Shown here: in pieces, positions 8,143 through 17,171 of the stretch
How positions within the stretch are numbered: position 1 is the first letter of the stretch
Layout: each line of letters opens with the position of its first letter
Assembly: GCF_012274265.1 (NCBI RefSeq)
Contig: NZ_JAANYY010000003.1
Location: 62,001 to 126,000, forward strand
From: Sphingopyxis microcysteis
GTDB lineage: Bacteria > Pseudomonadota > Alphaproteobacteria > Sphingomonadales > Sphingomonadaceae
Direction of reading: 5' to 3'
Length of the DNA: 64,000 bases
The notes under the pieces: model-generated
Seen by the model: the letters and a program-made list of their open reading frames with translations, nothing else
Databases searched by the model: none
Told to the model about the DNA's origin: nothing
Translations under genes and position numbers: made by a program

Positions 8143-10314
8143 TCAGAACTTCAGGCTGGCGCGCACGCCGTATCGGCGGCGGTCGCCCGTGATGCCAAGG
8201 TCGGAGGCAGGCAGGCCCGCGAGCGCCAGCGTCGTTCGTTCGATATAGCTTTCGAAATATTCGGTGTTGAAGATGTTGTTCGCGAACAACGCGATCTCGA
8301 CCGGGCCGGTGCGATAGGCGATCGACGCGTTGGTCAGCCAATAGCTGTCGAGGATCGTCGGCGTCGTCTCGTTCAGCGTCGCCGCCAGCCGCTTTCCTTT
8401 GCCAAACAGTCCGGCGCTCAGCACCACGTCGCTGTCGCCGCCCATCTCGATCCGGTAATCGGTCGAGATATTGGCCAGCCAGTCGGGCTGGAAGGTCAGG
8501 CGGTCCGACGACAGGCGCCGACCCGTGGTATTGAAATAGGCACTGTCGTCGGTGATCCGGGCGTGCATGTATGTAAAGCCGCCGCGCACCGTCCATGCGG
8601 GCACCGGGCGCACCATTGCCTCGAGCTCAAGACCATAGCTTTCGACATCGCCGGTATTGAGGTCGACGGTGACAAGTCCTCCGCCCGCCGCCGGGGCGAT
8701 CGAGTTGAGGCCGATGTAATTCTTGTAATCATTGTAGAATACCGCACCCGACAGCATCAGGCCAGGCGCCGCGTATTTTGCGCCGGCTTCATAGGTCCAA
8801 GCTGAATCGCCATTATAGGTCCGCGTCGGCGCAGTCGGAGCGTTGAACCCGCCGCCGCGATAGCCGCGCGCAACAGACACATAGGTCATCAGGTCGGGCG
8901 TCCATTTGCGCGTGACGGTTAGCTTGGGCTGCCACTCGCTCGACTTCAGCCTGGCGGTCGGCACGATCCCGCCCGACGGCGCTGCCCCCAATATGGTGGT
9001 CGTCACGCTGTTTACCGCACCGCGCGACACGCGGTTTTCGCGGTCATAACGCAGCCCGAGCGCCACTTCCCAATCCGCGTTCGGTTTCCAGAACAGGGTG
9101 CCAAAGGCGGCGTAGGTGTCGGCGACATTTTTGGCGGTCGTGTTGCGCACGATATTGACCGGTCCCAGCAGGGGATGGACCAGATTGATCGTGTCGGTGT
9201 TGTTGACGCGCGTTTGCTCGTTACTCGTGAACAGGCCGACAAGGGTCGAAATCTCGTCGTTCCATTCGCTGTCGAGCCGCGTTTCCAGGGTCATTGTGCG
9301 CAGGCTGTCGCGGCCGACCGAGCGCACCGTGTTGTCGGGACCGAAATCGCCATCGCTATCCGGTGCAAAGGAATTGCGCATGTCATAAGCGCCGATAACG
9401 CTCAGCTTCGATCCCCCGCCCAGATCGGCTTCGGCGCGGGCGTTGATCCCCCGATATTTGTACGAGATACGATTGAGCGTGTTGAACCGGACGTCGCGGC
9501 GGTAATCGGTCGGGCCGCTGACGCGCGAATAGGGGATGTTGACCCCGTCGACCCAGTCATAATAGCCCTTGATCGTCAGCGAGAAGCCGTCCGACGGCGC
9601 CAGGCGGAGCGTCGCATTGATCGAATCAGTGTTGAAGCGATTGGCGTCCGCGTTGAGGATTGTATTGGTCAGGAAGCCGTCTTGCTGGCGGTGCGACGCC
9701 GCGATACGGAACCCCAGCGCGTCGCCCGCGATCGGCCCACTCACAGCGCCCGACACCAGCCAACTGTTGTCGGGACCAGCATAGCTGGCATTGGCGCGCG
9801 CCTCGAACACGTCGCTGGGCGCACGGGTGATGACGTTGATCGCGCCGCCCAATGTGTTCTTGCCGTAAAGCGTTCCTTGCGGCCCGCGCAGCACTTCGAT
9901 GCGCTCGACGTCGAGGAGCGGGTTGTTGAGATAAGCGGTGTTCGGCTGGTAAATGCCGTCGATGAACAGGCCGACGCCCGGCTGCACCGACTGCACCAGC
10001 GTCACGCCAACGCCGCGGATCGCGACAAAGGCGCGGCCGCTGCCGTCGCTGTTGATGTTGAGACCGGGCGACAGCACCGCGGCTTCGCGCACCGAATTGA
10101 TCCCCCGCGCGGTCAACGTATCGCCGTCGATTGCGGTCACCGCGATCGGCACGTCGGACAGCGTCTCGTCACGCTTGCGCGCGGTGACGACGATGATGCC
10201 CTCGTCACTTTCATCGCTCGCAGCAGGCTCGGCCGTATCCTGTGCATAGGCTGGCGTCGCCACGAGAAGGGCCGCCAACACGGCGGCGGAAGCGGAAAAT
10301 CTCAGCTTGGTCAT
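8143..10314 (-). CDS. TonB-dependent receptor (outer-membrane)
   Basis: 723 residues. Signal peptide at residues 1-24 (ending ATPAYAQ), a TonB-box-like stretch EGIIVVTARKRDE, a plug domain with VPIAVTAIDGD and the typical VERIEVLRGPQGTLYGKN, then a 22-strand barrel ending in a terminal aromatic (VRASLKF). It imports a large or scarce substrate across the outer membrane using TonB energy. It is the first gene of the TonB - FAD oxidase - MFS operon, with 2-bp and 1-bp junctions. Its promoter region (10315-10535) carries the paired operator-like sites and a large hairpin repeat. Receptors of this FecA/IroN-like sphingomonad type often serve carbon sources rather than iron. Confidence 0.93.
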   Translation of the reverse strand: MTKLRFSASAAVLAALLVATPAYAQDTAEPAASDESDEGIIVVTARKRDETLSDVPIAVTAIDGDTLTARGINSVREAAVLSPGLNINSDGSGRAFVAIRGVGVTLVQSVQPGVGLFIDGIYQPNTAYLNNPLLDVERIEVLRGPQGTLYGKNTLGGAINVITRAPSDVFEARANASYAGPDNSWLVSGAVSGPIAGDALGFRIAASHRQQDGFLTNTILNADANRFNTDSINATLRLAPSDGFSLTIKGYYDWVDGVNIPYSRVSGPTDYRRDVRFNTLNRISYKYRGINARAEADLGGGSKLSVIGAYDMRNSFAPDSDGDFGPDNTVRSVGRDSLRTMTLETRLDSEWNDEISTLVGLFTSNEQTRVNNTDTINLVHPLLGPVNIVRNTTAKNVADTYAAFGTLFWKPNADWEVALGLRYDRENRVSRGAVNSVTTTILGAAPSGGIVPTARLKSSEWQPKLTVTRKWTPDLMTYVSVARGYRGGGFNAPTAPTRTYNGDSAWTYEAGAKYAAPGLMLSGAVFYNDYKNYIGLNSIAPAAGGGLVTVDLNTGDVESYGLELEAMVRPVPAWTVRGGFTYMHARITDDSAYFNTTGRRLSSDRLTFQPDWLANISTDYRIEMGGDSDVVLSAGLFGKGKRLAATLNETTPTILDSYWLTNASIAYRTGPVEIALFANNIFNTEYFESYIERTTLALAGLPASDLGITGDRRRYGVRASLKF

Positions 10315-10354
10315 CAGACATCCCCAAATACGGCGGTCTCGGCCACCCCTTGAA

Positions 10355-10390
10355 ACCTATCTGACAGCTTTTCGACCTATATGAAAGGTT
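10355..10390. promoter_or_regulatory. Two operator-like sites upstream of the TonB-FAD oxidase-MFS operon
   Basis: Site 3 (10355-10370) reads ACCTATCTGACAGCTT and site 4 (10375-10390) reads ACCTATATGAAAGGTT, centres 20 bp apart and about 40-75 bp upstream of the receptor ATG. They share the ACCTrTCTGACAGGTT pattern of the pair at 5405-5443. Two copies at each of two promoters of one cluster is unlikely by chance in a sequence this rich in G+C. The GntR protein encoded at 3925-4629 is the first candidate to bind them, the AraC protein the second. Confidence 0.6.
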
Positions 10391-10442
10391 TCCGATTGTG
10401 CCGATCGGCAGACGGGGTTTGCCGGATGCGGATATCCCATCC

Positions 10443-10519
10443 CGTCATTGCGAGCGAAGCGAAGCAATCCAGGGTTGGCGTAAACCGCTCTGGATTGCTT
10501 CGCTTCGCTCGCAATGACG
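10443..10519. repeat. Palindromic repeat element, 30-bp perfect arms, GTAAACCG loop
   Basis: Arms at 10443-10472 and 10490-10519 are perfect inverted copies of 30 bp separated by a 17-nt loop containing GTAAACCG (10480-10487). The arm core GCGAGCGAAGCGAAGCAA is familiar as a dispersed intergenic repeat that gives spurious peptides with the string VIASEAKQS. It lies between the 3' end of the SDR gene and the TonB promoter, where it could fold in RNA and end or stabilise the upstream transcript. Confidence 0.85.
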
Positions 10520-10535
10520 ATGTTGTTGGCGTCCG

Positions 10536-11309
10536 CTACCAGCAACTATATCCGCCGTCGGCCAGCACGATGCTTCCGGTCATCAAGCTCGCCATATCCG
10601 ACGCCAGGAACAGGATCACCGCAGCGACCTCCTCCGGCTCGCCCAGCCGCGCCATCGGGGTGCCGTCGATCCAGCGGCGATACATCTCGCCCTCCTGATC
10701 GGCAAAGGCGTTGAGCGGCGTCGCGATATAGGTCGGCGCGACGGCATTCACCCGCACACCGCGGCCAGCCCATTCGGCGGCCAGGCTTTTGGTCAGCTGA
10801 TGTACAGCCGCCTTCGATGCGTTGTAATAGCTTTGCGGCTGCGGCCGGTTGACGATGAAGCCCGACATCGACCCCACATTGACGATGCTCCCCCGCCCTG
10901 CTGCCAGCATATGGCGCCCGAACGCCCGGGCGGACCAGAAGCTGCCGTTCAGATTCACATCGATCACATTCAGCCAATGTTCGTCGGCGACATCCTCGGC
11001 GGCGGTCTCGCTGCGCGCGATCCCGGCATTGTTGATCAGGATGTCGATCCGCCTGTCGCGGGCGAGCATCGCGGCGGCGGCGGCGTCGACTGCGGCGCTG
11101 TCGGTCACGTCAAGCACCTCACCGAAAACCGCATATCCCTTCGCCGCAAGACTGGCGACCGCGCACTCAAGCGCCGCGGCGTCGCGGTCGGCGATCGTCA
11201 CCTCCGCGCCCGCTTCGGCCAGCGCCTCGGCAGTAGCCAGCCCAATGCCCTGCGCCCCGCCCGTTACGAAGGCCGTGCGCCCGTCCAGCCGCAGTTTGTC
11301 CAGATACAC
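10536..11309 (-). CDS. SDR family NAD(P)-dependent oxidoreductase, polyol dehydrogenase-like
   Basis: 257 residues from a GTG at 11309, three bases after the esterase stop. Classical SDR: cofactor motif TGGAQGIG near residue 16, Asp in the TIADRD loop (an acidic residue here favours NAD), NNAG, catalytic Ser in VGSMSG, and YNASK with Tyr and Lys. The C-terminus (LADGGYSCW) resembles that of arabinitol/xylitol-type polyol dehydrogenases. It would oxidise a secondary alcohol to a ketone in the cytoplasm. Together with the downstream ROK kinase this would fit polyol to ketose to ketose phosphate, but a role in ester-derived alcohol oxidation beside the esterase is just as possible. Confidence 0.87.
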   Translation of the reverse strand: MYLDKLRLDGRTAFVTGGAQGIGLATAEALAEAGAEVTIADRDAAALECAVASLAAKGYAVFGEVLDVTDSAAVDAAAAAMLARDRRIDILINNAGIARSETAAEDVADEHWLNVIDVNLNGSFWSARAFGRHMLAAGRGSIVNVGSMSGFIVNRPQPQSYYNASKAAVHQLTKSLAAEWAGRGVRVNAVAPTYIATPLNAFADQEGEMYRRWIDGTPMARLGEPEEVAAVILFLASDMASLMTGSIVLADGGYSCW

Positions 11310-11312
11310 GGG

Positions 11313-12800
11313 TTATTCCGGTACGAAGGCGGCAGCAGGCAACACCGGTTCATGGACCGCCTCCCCGCGTGTCATCTGATACACCATGCGAGCGTCGTCG
11401 AATTCAGACCAGGGCATTGCTCCTGTGCGCGCAAAGCCCGCCCACAAATCATGCACCTCGTCGGCAAGCGCTTGCGGCGGAACCATTCCCGCCAGTCCCT
11501 GCGGTCCGGTAACGCTCGGCAACGTCTTGAAGACGAAGGGCAGCTCGATTCCGTGACACGCGCCAAGCTCACCATCGCACGCAGGCGACCGCCAGTCGAA
11601 CTCGTACAGCCACGTCCTGCCCTGATGCGCCGCCGCATATTGCCGCGCAGGCCAGCGAAACACCAGGTCGTTCATTGCATCGGTCATCGCCTCGCCCGGC
11701 CGCACGCCTTTCTGCTTGTAGCCATAAGCCAGCAGCGCCGCCTTCGCTTGCGGATGCGATCGTCCGAGCAGCCAGCGCGCGAGCAGGCCGCCGATCTTCC
11801 GGCGCACCCCGGTGGGCACGAAATACAGGTTCATTTCCTCGGCATTGGTGCCGATCACGATTTCAACATCGCGTCCGGCTCCCTTGCGCAGCGCTTCGAT
11901 CGGCTTCTCGGGCAGCACGTCGTCGCCATAGACCGGAATGAACCGGCTGATGCCGTACACAGGTTCGCGCCCCTCCTTGTCGCGCAGATCGATCGCCCAG
12001 GGTTTCGCGATCTTGTCGATCGCGTCCATGGCCGCAGCGTGCGACACGCTGCGAAACCCGTCGGCGTCGGGCGCGATACGCAGCAGCTTTGCAAGCTTGC
12101 GAACCAATCGCTGCGCCACATCGATCTCGCGCACCATTGCGCCATGGCCGCTCTGGATGATCGCGCGGGCGAACAGCCCTTCCGCAAGCGGCGACGTCAC
12201 AAGGTCGGCGATCGCCATTGCGCCCGCGCTCTCCCCGAACACCGTCACATTGCTCGGATCGCCACCAAATGCCGCGATATTGCGCTGCACCCAACCCAAT
12301 GCGAACAGCATGTCGCGTAGCCCCAGATTGGTCGGCGCACCCGGGACAGGCAGGAATCCGTCGATCCCCATGCGATAGTTGATCGCAACGCACACCACGC
12401 CCGACGCAGCAAAGGCAGTGCCGTCATGGACCGCTGCATCCTTGCTGCCGACCACAAAACCGCCGCCATGGATGAAGACCATGACCGGCGCGGCGCTTGC
12501 GTCGCGCGGCGCCCAGACGTTGAGGCGAAGATAATCGTCATCGCTGCCATCGCTACCATGGCCGATCAGCGGCGACGGGTCGATCGCGGGAAAGGCCTTG
12601 ATCCGATGCGGCGCCGCTGGTCCGGGATCGTCCATGTCGCGAACGCCGTTCCAAGGCCGGGGCATGCAAGGCAGTTCAAAACGTGCGGGCGGAGCGGCGT
12701 AGGGAATGCCAAGATAGCGACGAACCGAGCCGTCGTCAGATCCGCGAATATCCCCACCTTCGATCGAGATCATTTCGGTCAATGCATCGACGATAGTCAT
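11313..12800 (-). CDS. Carboxylesterase type B
   Basis: 495 residues, the usual size. The oxyanion-hole motif HGGGF is at 111-115 and the nucleophile elbow FGESAGA has Ser191. The acid residue is probably the Glu in GTNAEEMNLY and the His lies in GACHGIELPFVF, so the triad is complete. No signal peptide is visible, so it acts in the cytoplasm on esters brought in by the cluster's transporters. It is followed after three bases by the SDR gene, suggesting ester hydrolysis and oxidation of the released alcohol in sequence. The natural ester is unknown. Confidence 0.9.
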   Translation of the reverse strand: MTIVDALTEMISIEGGDIRGSDDGSVRRYLGIPYAAPPARFELPCMPRPWNGVRDMDDPGPAAPHRIKAFPAIDPSPLIGHGSDGSDDDYLRLNVWAPRDASAAPVMVFIHGGGFVVGSKDAAVHDGTAFAASGVVCVAINYRMGIDGFLPVPGAPTNLGLRDMLFALGWVQRNIAAFGGDPSNVTVFGESAGAMAIADLVTSPLAEGLFARAIIQSGHGAMVREIDVAQRLVRKLAKLLRIAPDADGFRSVSHAAAMDAIDKIAKPWAIDLRDKEGREPVYGISRFIPVYGDDVLPEKPIEALRKGAGRDVEIVIGTNAEEMNLYFVPTGVRRKIGGLLARWLLGRSHPQAKAALLAYGYKQKGVRPGEAMTDAMNDLVFRWPARQYAAAHQGRTWLYEFDWRSPACDGELGACHGIELPFVFKTLPSVTGPQGLAGMVPPQALADEVHDLWAGFARTGAMPWSEFDDARMVYQMTRGEAVHEPVLPAAAFVPE

Positions 12801-12902
12801 CGTTGCATTATAAGCGCCACGCCGCCCGCCGCACGGACCGTTTCATGTGCTGATCAGAAGTCCAGATATGCAGAGAGGCTGGCAGTGGCCGCTTGCGGAC
12901 CG

Positions 12903-14063
12903 TCAGCTTGGGGGCAAATTCGGCGAAATGCCGACGGATGTGACGCCCTGACGTCGCTGCTTGGCGGTTTCGAAACGGACTGACGATCCGAGTGCCATGC
13001 TCAGGCGGCTAAGACGCTCGACAACCTCGTCGACCGAAGAGCCAGTCGCGAGTCGGGGACTCCCCCTGACCCGCCGCCCCTCATGGTGGAGCCCACCGGC
13101 GTCCAGTTGTACGGGGATCAGTCGGGTCTCGACCACATCGTCGATGATGTCCAGTTCGGCAATCGCCGACTGCCATGCTTCGGGGCCATAAGCATCGTCA
13201 GCCTTTTCGGACTGGAAGATGAAGGATGAAAGTCCGTGGAACAGCGGGGCGCCGCGATAATATTCGATACCCTGAAGCTCGGGAACGCCGTGCGCGACGA
13301 AGGTTGCGGCGCCGACGTCGATCGCCTGCCGCGCGAGCTCGCGCTGCCAGCCCGGCGTGTCCGACTTGCGCGGTTCCCAGTAATGGCTGTGAAGATAGGC
13401 GATGACGGTCGCGCCGCCGGCGGCCGCGAGGCGGATCGCCGCCAGATAGCGCTCCACATCGAGCGGCAGCAGCGCGCCGTCGGCCGCCCGCCGCAGTTCG
13501 TTGACCCCCGGCCGCGACCCAGTCGCCGCGGCGCCCTCGCGGATCGCGCCAGCAGCGGCGGCGACCAGCGCTACGGTCCCACGTCCCCTGAGGAACCCCG
13601 GCGCGCTTGCTGCCGCAAGGTCGCTTCCGGTCCCCGCGAAGGCGAGCTGGCGCGTGCGAAGCGCATCGATCGTCGACAATATGCCGCCCGTGTCGAGGTC
13701 CCACGCATGGTTGTTCGACGTGGCGACGATGTTGACGCCGATCGCCTGCAGGCAGTCGATGACCGACGGGTCACCGACGTGCAGCACCTCGCTGCCCGCC
13801 GGCCGCGTCGACTTGCCCGCCAGCGGTCCCGCGATCACCGTTTCCAGATCGGTGAAGACGACATCGCGTCCTTTCAGCACACGCCGGAACTCGGCCAGCC
13901 CCTTCCAGCCGGTCGCGCGCAGATCGGTCTTGATCAGCGATTGCCCGAGCAGGCTGATCCGCAGCGGCCGCTTTCCGGCGCCCGCCACAACCGGCAGGAA
14001 GGCGATTGAAATTCCGGCGCCAAGCAAGTGCCGCCGTGTCGGGACCGTCAAGCAGGCTGGCAT
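12903..14063 (-). CDS. CapA-family metallophosphoesterase with Tat-like signal
   Basis: 386 residues from ATG 14063, the third of three consecutive ATGs, best spaced from GGAGGG. The N-terminus has twin arginines followed by a hydrophobic run (TRRHLLGAGISIAFLP), a Tat-type signal. The CapA (PGA_cap) fold is seen from about residue 30: ISLLGQSLI, DLETVIAG, TSNNHAWD (metal-binding Asn-His), and HSHYWEP as the last metal motif. CapA-like enzymes form part of poly-gamma-glutamate capsule systems, but no capB or capC is here. It is divergent from a TonB-AbgT-hydrolase operon, which handles peptide-like substrates, so a periplasmic hydrolase for a related compound is conceivable; the real substrate is unknown. 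Confidence 0.82.
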   Translation of the reverse strand: MPACLTVPTRRHLLGAGISIAFLPVVAGAGKRPLRISLLGQSLIKTDLRATGWKGLAEFRRVLKGRDVVFTDLETVIAGPLAGKSTRPAGSEVLHVGDPSVIDCLQAIGVNIVATSNNHAWDLDTGGILSTIDALRTRQLAFAGTGSDLAAASAPGFLRGRGTVALVAAAAGAIREGAAATGSRPGVNELRRAADGALLPLDVERYLAAIRLAAAGGATVIAYLHSHYWEPRKSDTPGWQRELARQAIDVGAATFVAHGVPELQGIEYYRGAPLFHGLSSFIFQSEKADDAYGPEAWQSAIAELDIIDDVVETRLIPVQLDAGGLHHEGRRVRGSPRLATGSSVDEVVERLSRLSMALGSSVRFETAKQRRQGVTSVGISPNLPPS

Positions 14064-14131
14064 CATCATCCCCTCCGTCTGAAGCGTGCCATACCAACGG
14101 CGCCCGATGCGGGGCAACATCATGCACTTTC

Positions 14132-14158
14132 GTTATGAGCATATGTAGAGCTGTCATA
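14132..14158. promoter_or_regulatory. Inverted repeat TTATGA-n15-TCATAA in the CapA/TonB divergent promoter
   Basis: Two 6-bp arms (14132-14137 and 14153-14158) in an AT-rich stretch about 60-90 bp before the TonB receptor ATG. The layout is compatible with a LysR-type site and a LysR gene closes the operon, but arms this short may be chance. Confidence 0.25.
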
Positions 14159-14220
14159 ATATTTTTCGCCGCGACGCTTCGCCCTAAGCCAATGAGCGAA
14201 TCACATCCTGGGGGAACATC

Positions 14221-17118
14221 ATGACCATCGCATCCGCTCGTTTCGCCCGGCGCATCCGGCCCGCAAAGCTTGCCGCCGCCGTCGGCATCAGCCTCGGCGC
14301 GCTCGCCTGGCCTTCGCTGGCACAGGCGCAGGAAGCGGAGGAAGATGCGGTATCGGATGCCGACACCGGCGGCGACATCATCGTCACCGGCTCGCGCATC
14401 GGGCGCAAGGATGCAGACTCGGTCGGACCGATCCTGACGGTCACGTCGGAGGATATCACCAAGTCGGGCACCTCGTCGATCGGCGACCTGCTCCAGAAGC
14501 TCCCCTCGGCGGGGGTCAGCCTCAATTCGAACGGGACGCAGGGCACGTCCTATGGCGCGAGCTCGATCAACCTGCGCTATCTCGGCGGCGGCGAGGGCAG
14601 CGGCAACCGCGTCCTTGTGCTCGTCGACGGGCATCGCTGGGTCGACGGTGTCGGCCAGCGCGGCTTCCGCGACTTCGTCGACCTCAACACGATTCCGCAG
14701 GGCATGATCGACGGCATCGAAATCCTGAAGGACGGCGCATCGGCCATCTACGGCGCCGACGCGATTGCGGGCGTCGTCAACATCAAGACGGTGCAGCCCT
14801 TCGACGGGCTGCGCGGATCGGTCCGCGCCGGGATCACCAGCCATGGCGACGGGGCCGAACTTGGCGGCAAGCTGACCGTCGGCAAGACGTGGGACCGCGC
14901 GTCGGTCATCCTGTCGGGAAGCTATTTCAGGTCGCGACCGATCCGCACCGACGCGCGCAAGCTGACGACGCTGACGCTCGTCCCGCAGACCGCGGTCGGC
15001 ACCAATCCCAACGGGCTGTTCATCCTGCCCGGGCTCGCGGGCAACGCCTATTTCGGGACGCCCGCGGGCTTCGCCAATTCGACGAACCCGATCGTGCTCA
15101 ACAATGGCGCGACGATCGGCACCGGCAATACGGCGGACAACGCCTTCCACGTCGGTGCGCTGCCGGGCGATTTCTACAACACGCAGGCGCAGGGCATCTA
15201 TTCGACCGGCCCGTCGGAGCGCTACGGCTTCTATGGCCGCCTCGATTACGAGCTCACCGACGACGCTACGATCAAGATCGAGGGCGTCTACAACCGACGC
15301 ACGTCGAACCAGCTCTTCTCTCCCGTCCTCCTCGACATCGGCGGCACGGCCGGAACGGTGCGCGGTTTCGCAATCCCGAACAATCAGGCCTTCAACCCGT
15401 TCGGCACCGCCAACGGCGTCCCGGGGGCAAATGCGCTGGGCTTCGCTGCGAACAGCGCCTGGCGCATCCGCAAGGTGATGGGCGACGTCGGCAACCGCAA
15501 CAACATCCAGGACGTCGAGACGCTCCGCTTCTCGGTCGGCGTCGACGGCAGTTTCATGATCGGCGGCGGCGAATGGCGCTGGGACGTCTTCGGTTCTTAT
15601 TCGAGGAACAGCATCGATACGGTCGCCGAGAACGGGATCAATTACGACAATCTGTTCCTCGGCCTCGGTTCGCCTGCAACCTGCGCGGCGATCGCGGGCT
15701 GCGTGCCGATCAACCTGTTCGCGCCGATGACCGAGGCTCAGGCTGCGTACATCCGCTTCACGACGCGCGAATATAACCGCACCGAGCTCTACAACGCGGC
15801 GTTCAACGTCACGGGTAATCTGTTCGATCTGCCCGCGGGCCCGGTCGCCCTCGCGCTTGGCTATGAATATCGCCAGAACCGCGGCTTCGACGCGCCCGAC
15901 CCGATCGTCAATGCGCCGCCGATCTATCTAAACCCCGGTCTCTATACAAAAACGACCGGACAGACGCGCACGCCGACGGCCGGCAGCTATGATCTTCACG
16001 AGGCCTATGCCGAACTCAACGTCCCGATATTCCGCGACCAGCCATTTGCCGAAAGCCTCGAGCTCAGCCTGGCCGGCCGCTACTCGGACTATTCCACCGT
16101 CGGCAACAAGGTAACGCTGAAGGCGGGCCTCGGCTATCGCCCGATCGAGGACATCCTGTTCCGCGGCACCTATTCGCAAGGCTTCCGCGCGCCGTCGATC
16201 CTCGAGCTTTATCAGGGCGCGCGCCAGACGAGCTTCCAGGGGGCCGACCCTTGCAACGGCGGCGCTTCGGCCAATCCGGGACTGCCGGGCTGCGCCGGCG
16301 TGCCAACGGGTTACAACCAGGCCAATTTCAACCTCAACGGCCTGATCCCCGGCGTGATCAGCGGCAACCCCGGCCTCAAGCCCGAGACCGCTGATACTTT
16401 CAGCGCCGGCGTCGCCATTTCGCCGAGCGGAATTCGCGGGTTGTCGCTGACGGTCGATTATTACAAGATCAAGATCAAGAACGCGATCGCCGCCCAGACG
16501 CCGACGCAGATCATGCAGCTGTGCGCGGTGCGCGGCGGTGTGTTCTGCGACCTCGTCAGCCGCGATGCCGGGACCGGTGCGATCCTCGAACTTCTTCAGG
16601 GGGCGCAAAACCTCAACTCGATCACGACCGACGGGGTCGACGCGACACTGCGCTATGACTTCAACACCGATATCGGTCGCATCTCGGCAGTGGTCGACAC
16701 TTCCTATCTGAACTCGTTCAAGACGACGGCACCCAATCCCGCGGGCGGCGATCCGATCGTCGACGAGCGCGCAGGCCGCGGCGATGCGCCGCGTTCGACC
16801 TATCCGCGCTGGAAGGGGCAGGCCTCGCTCGGCTGGACCGGCGACACCGTCGATGCGACGCTGCGAGCGCGCTATATCGGCCCGACCACCGATGTCGTGA
16901 ACACCGTCAAGAACGCCCGGACGCGCTCGATGATCTACACCGACTTCGAAATCGGCTTCAGCATCGACGACGACGCGGCGCGCTTCAGCCTCGGCATCAA
17001 CAATCTGTTCGACAAGGCCCCGCCCGCTTCCTACGCCAATGCCCCTATCAACTATGACATCTACACTTACGACGCGCGTGGACGCTTCGTTTACGCCAGC
17101 TTCTCGGTAAAGATGTGA
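14221..17118 (+). CDS. TonB-dependent receptor (large, 965 aa)
   Basis: Signal peptide of about 36 residues (ending SLAQAQ), then GGDIIVTGSRIGRKD as TonB-box region, plug residues with VLVLVDGHRWVDG and IDGIEILKDGASAIYGADAI, and a barrel with the interior marker YSQGFRAPSILELYQG and a C-terminal aromatic-Lys-Met (FSVKM). This is the sphingomonad type with large extracellular loops often linked to peptide or oligosaccharide uptake. It is the first gene of an operon with an AbgT transporter, a CocE/NonD hydrolase and a LysR regulator, so it should import their substrate across the outer membrane. The ATG follows GGGGGA at 14210-14215. Confidence 0.93.
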   Translation: MTIASARFARRIRPAKLAAAVGISLGALAWPSLAQAQEAEEDAVSDADTGGDIIVTGSRIGRKDADSVGPILTVTSEDITKSGTSSIGDLLQKLPSAGVSLNSNGTQGTSYGASSINLRYLGGGEGSGNRVLVLVDGHRWVDGVGQRGFRDFVDLNTIPQGMIDGIEILKDGASAIYGADAIAGVVNIKTVQPFDGLRGSVRAGITSHGDGAELGGKLTVGKTWDRASVILSGSYFRSRPIRTDARKLTTLTLVPQTAVGTNPNGLFILPGLAGNAYFGTPAGFANSTNPIVLNNGATIGTGNTADNAFHVGALPGDFYNTQAQGIYSTGPSERYGFYGRLDYELTDDATIKIEGVYNRRTSNQLFSPVLLDIGGTAGTVRGFAIPNNQAFNPFGTANGVPGANALGFAANSAWRIRKVMGDVGNRNNIQDVETLRFSVGVDGSFMIGGGEWRWDVFGSYSRNSIDTVAENGINYDNLFLGLGSPATCAAIAGCVPINLFAPMTEAQAAYIRFTTREYNRTELYNAAFNVTGNLFDLPAGPVALALGYEYRQNRGFDAPDPIVNAPPIYLNPGLYTKTTGQTRTPTAGSYDLHEAYAELNVPIFRDQPFAESLELSLAGRYSDYSTVGNKVTLKAGLGYRPIEDILFRGTYSQGFRAPSILELYQGARQTSFQGADPCNGGASANPGLPGCAGVPTGYNQANFNLNGLIPGVISGNPGLKPETADTFSAGVAISPSGIRGLSLTVDYYKIKIKNAIAAQTPTQIMQLCAVRGGVFCDLVSRDAGTGAILELLQGAQNLNSITTDGVDATLRYDFNTDIGRISAVVDTSYLNSFKTTAPNPAGGDPIVDERAGRGDAPRSTYPRWKGQASLGWTGDTVDATLRARYIGPTTDVVNTVKNARTRSMIYTDFEIGFSIDDDAARFSLGINNLFDKAPPASYANAPINYDIYTYDARGRFVYASFSVKM

Positions 17119-17171
17119 TCGGATCGGCCGCGCCGAGAGCGGCGCGGCCATTGGGACGCGGGGCGGCAAAT

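Noticed and set aside
10357..10698. Small open frames containing VIASEAKQS-type peptides
   Set aside because: They come from translating the hairpin repeat in several frames; no ribosome site or conserved protein.
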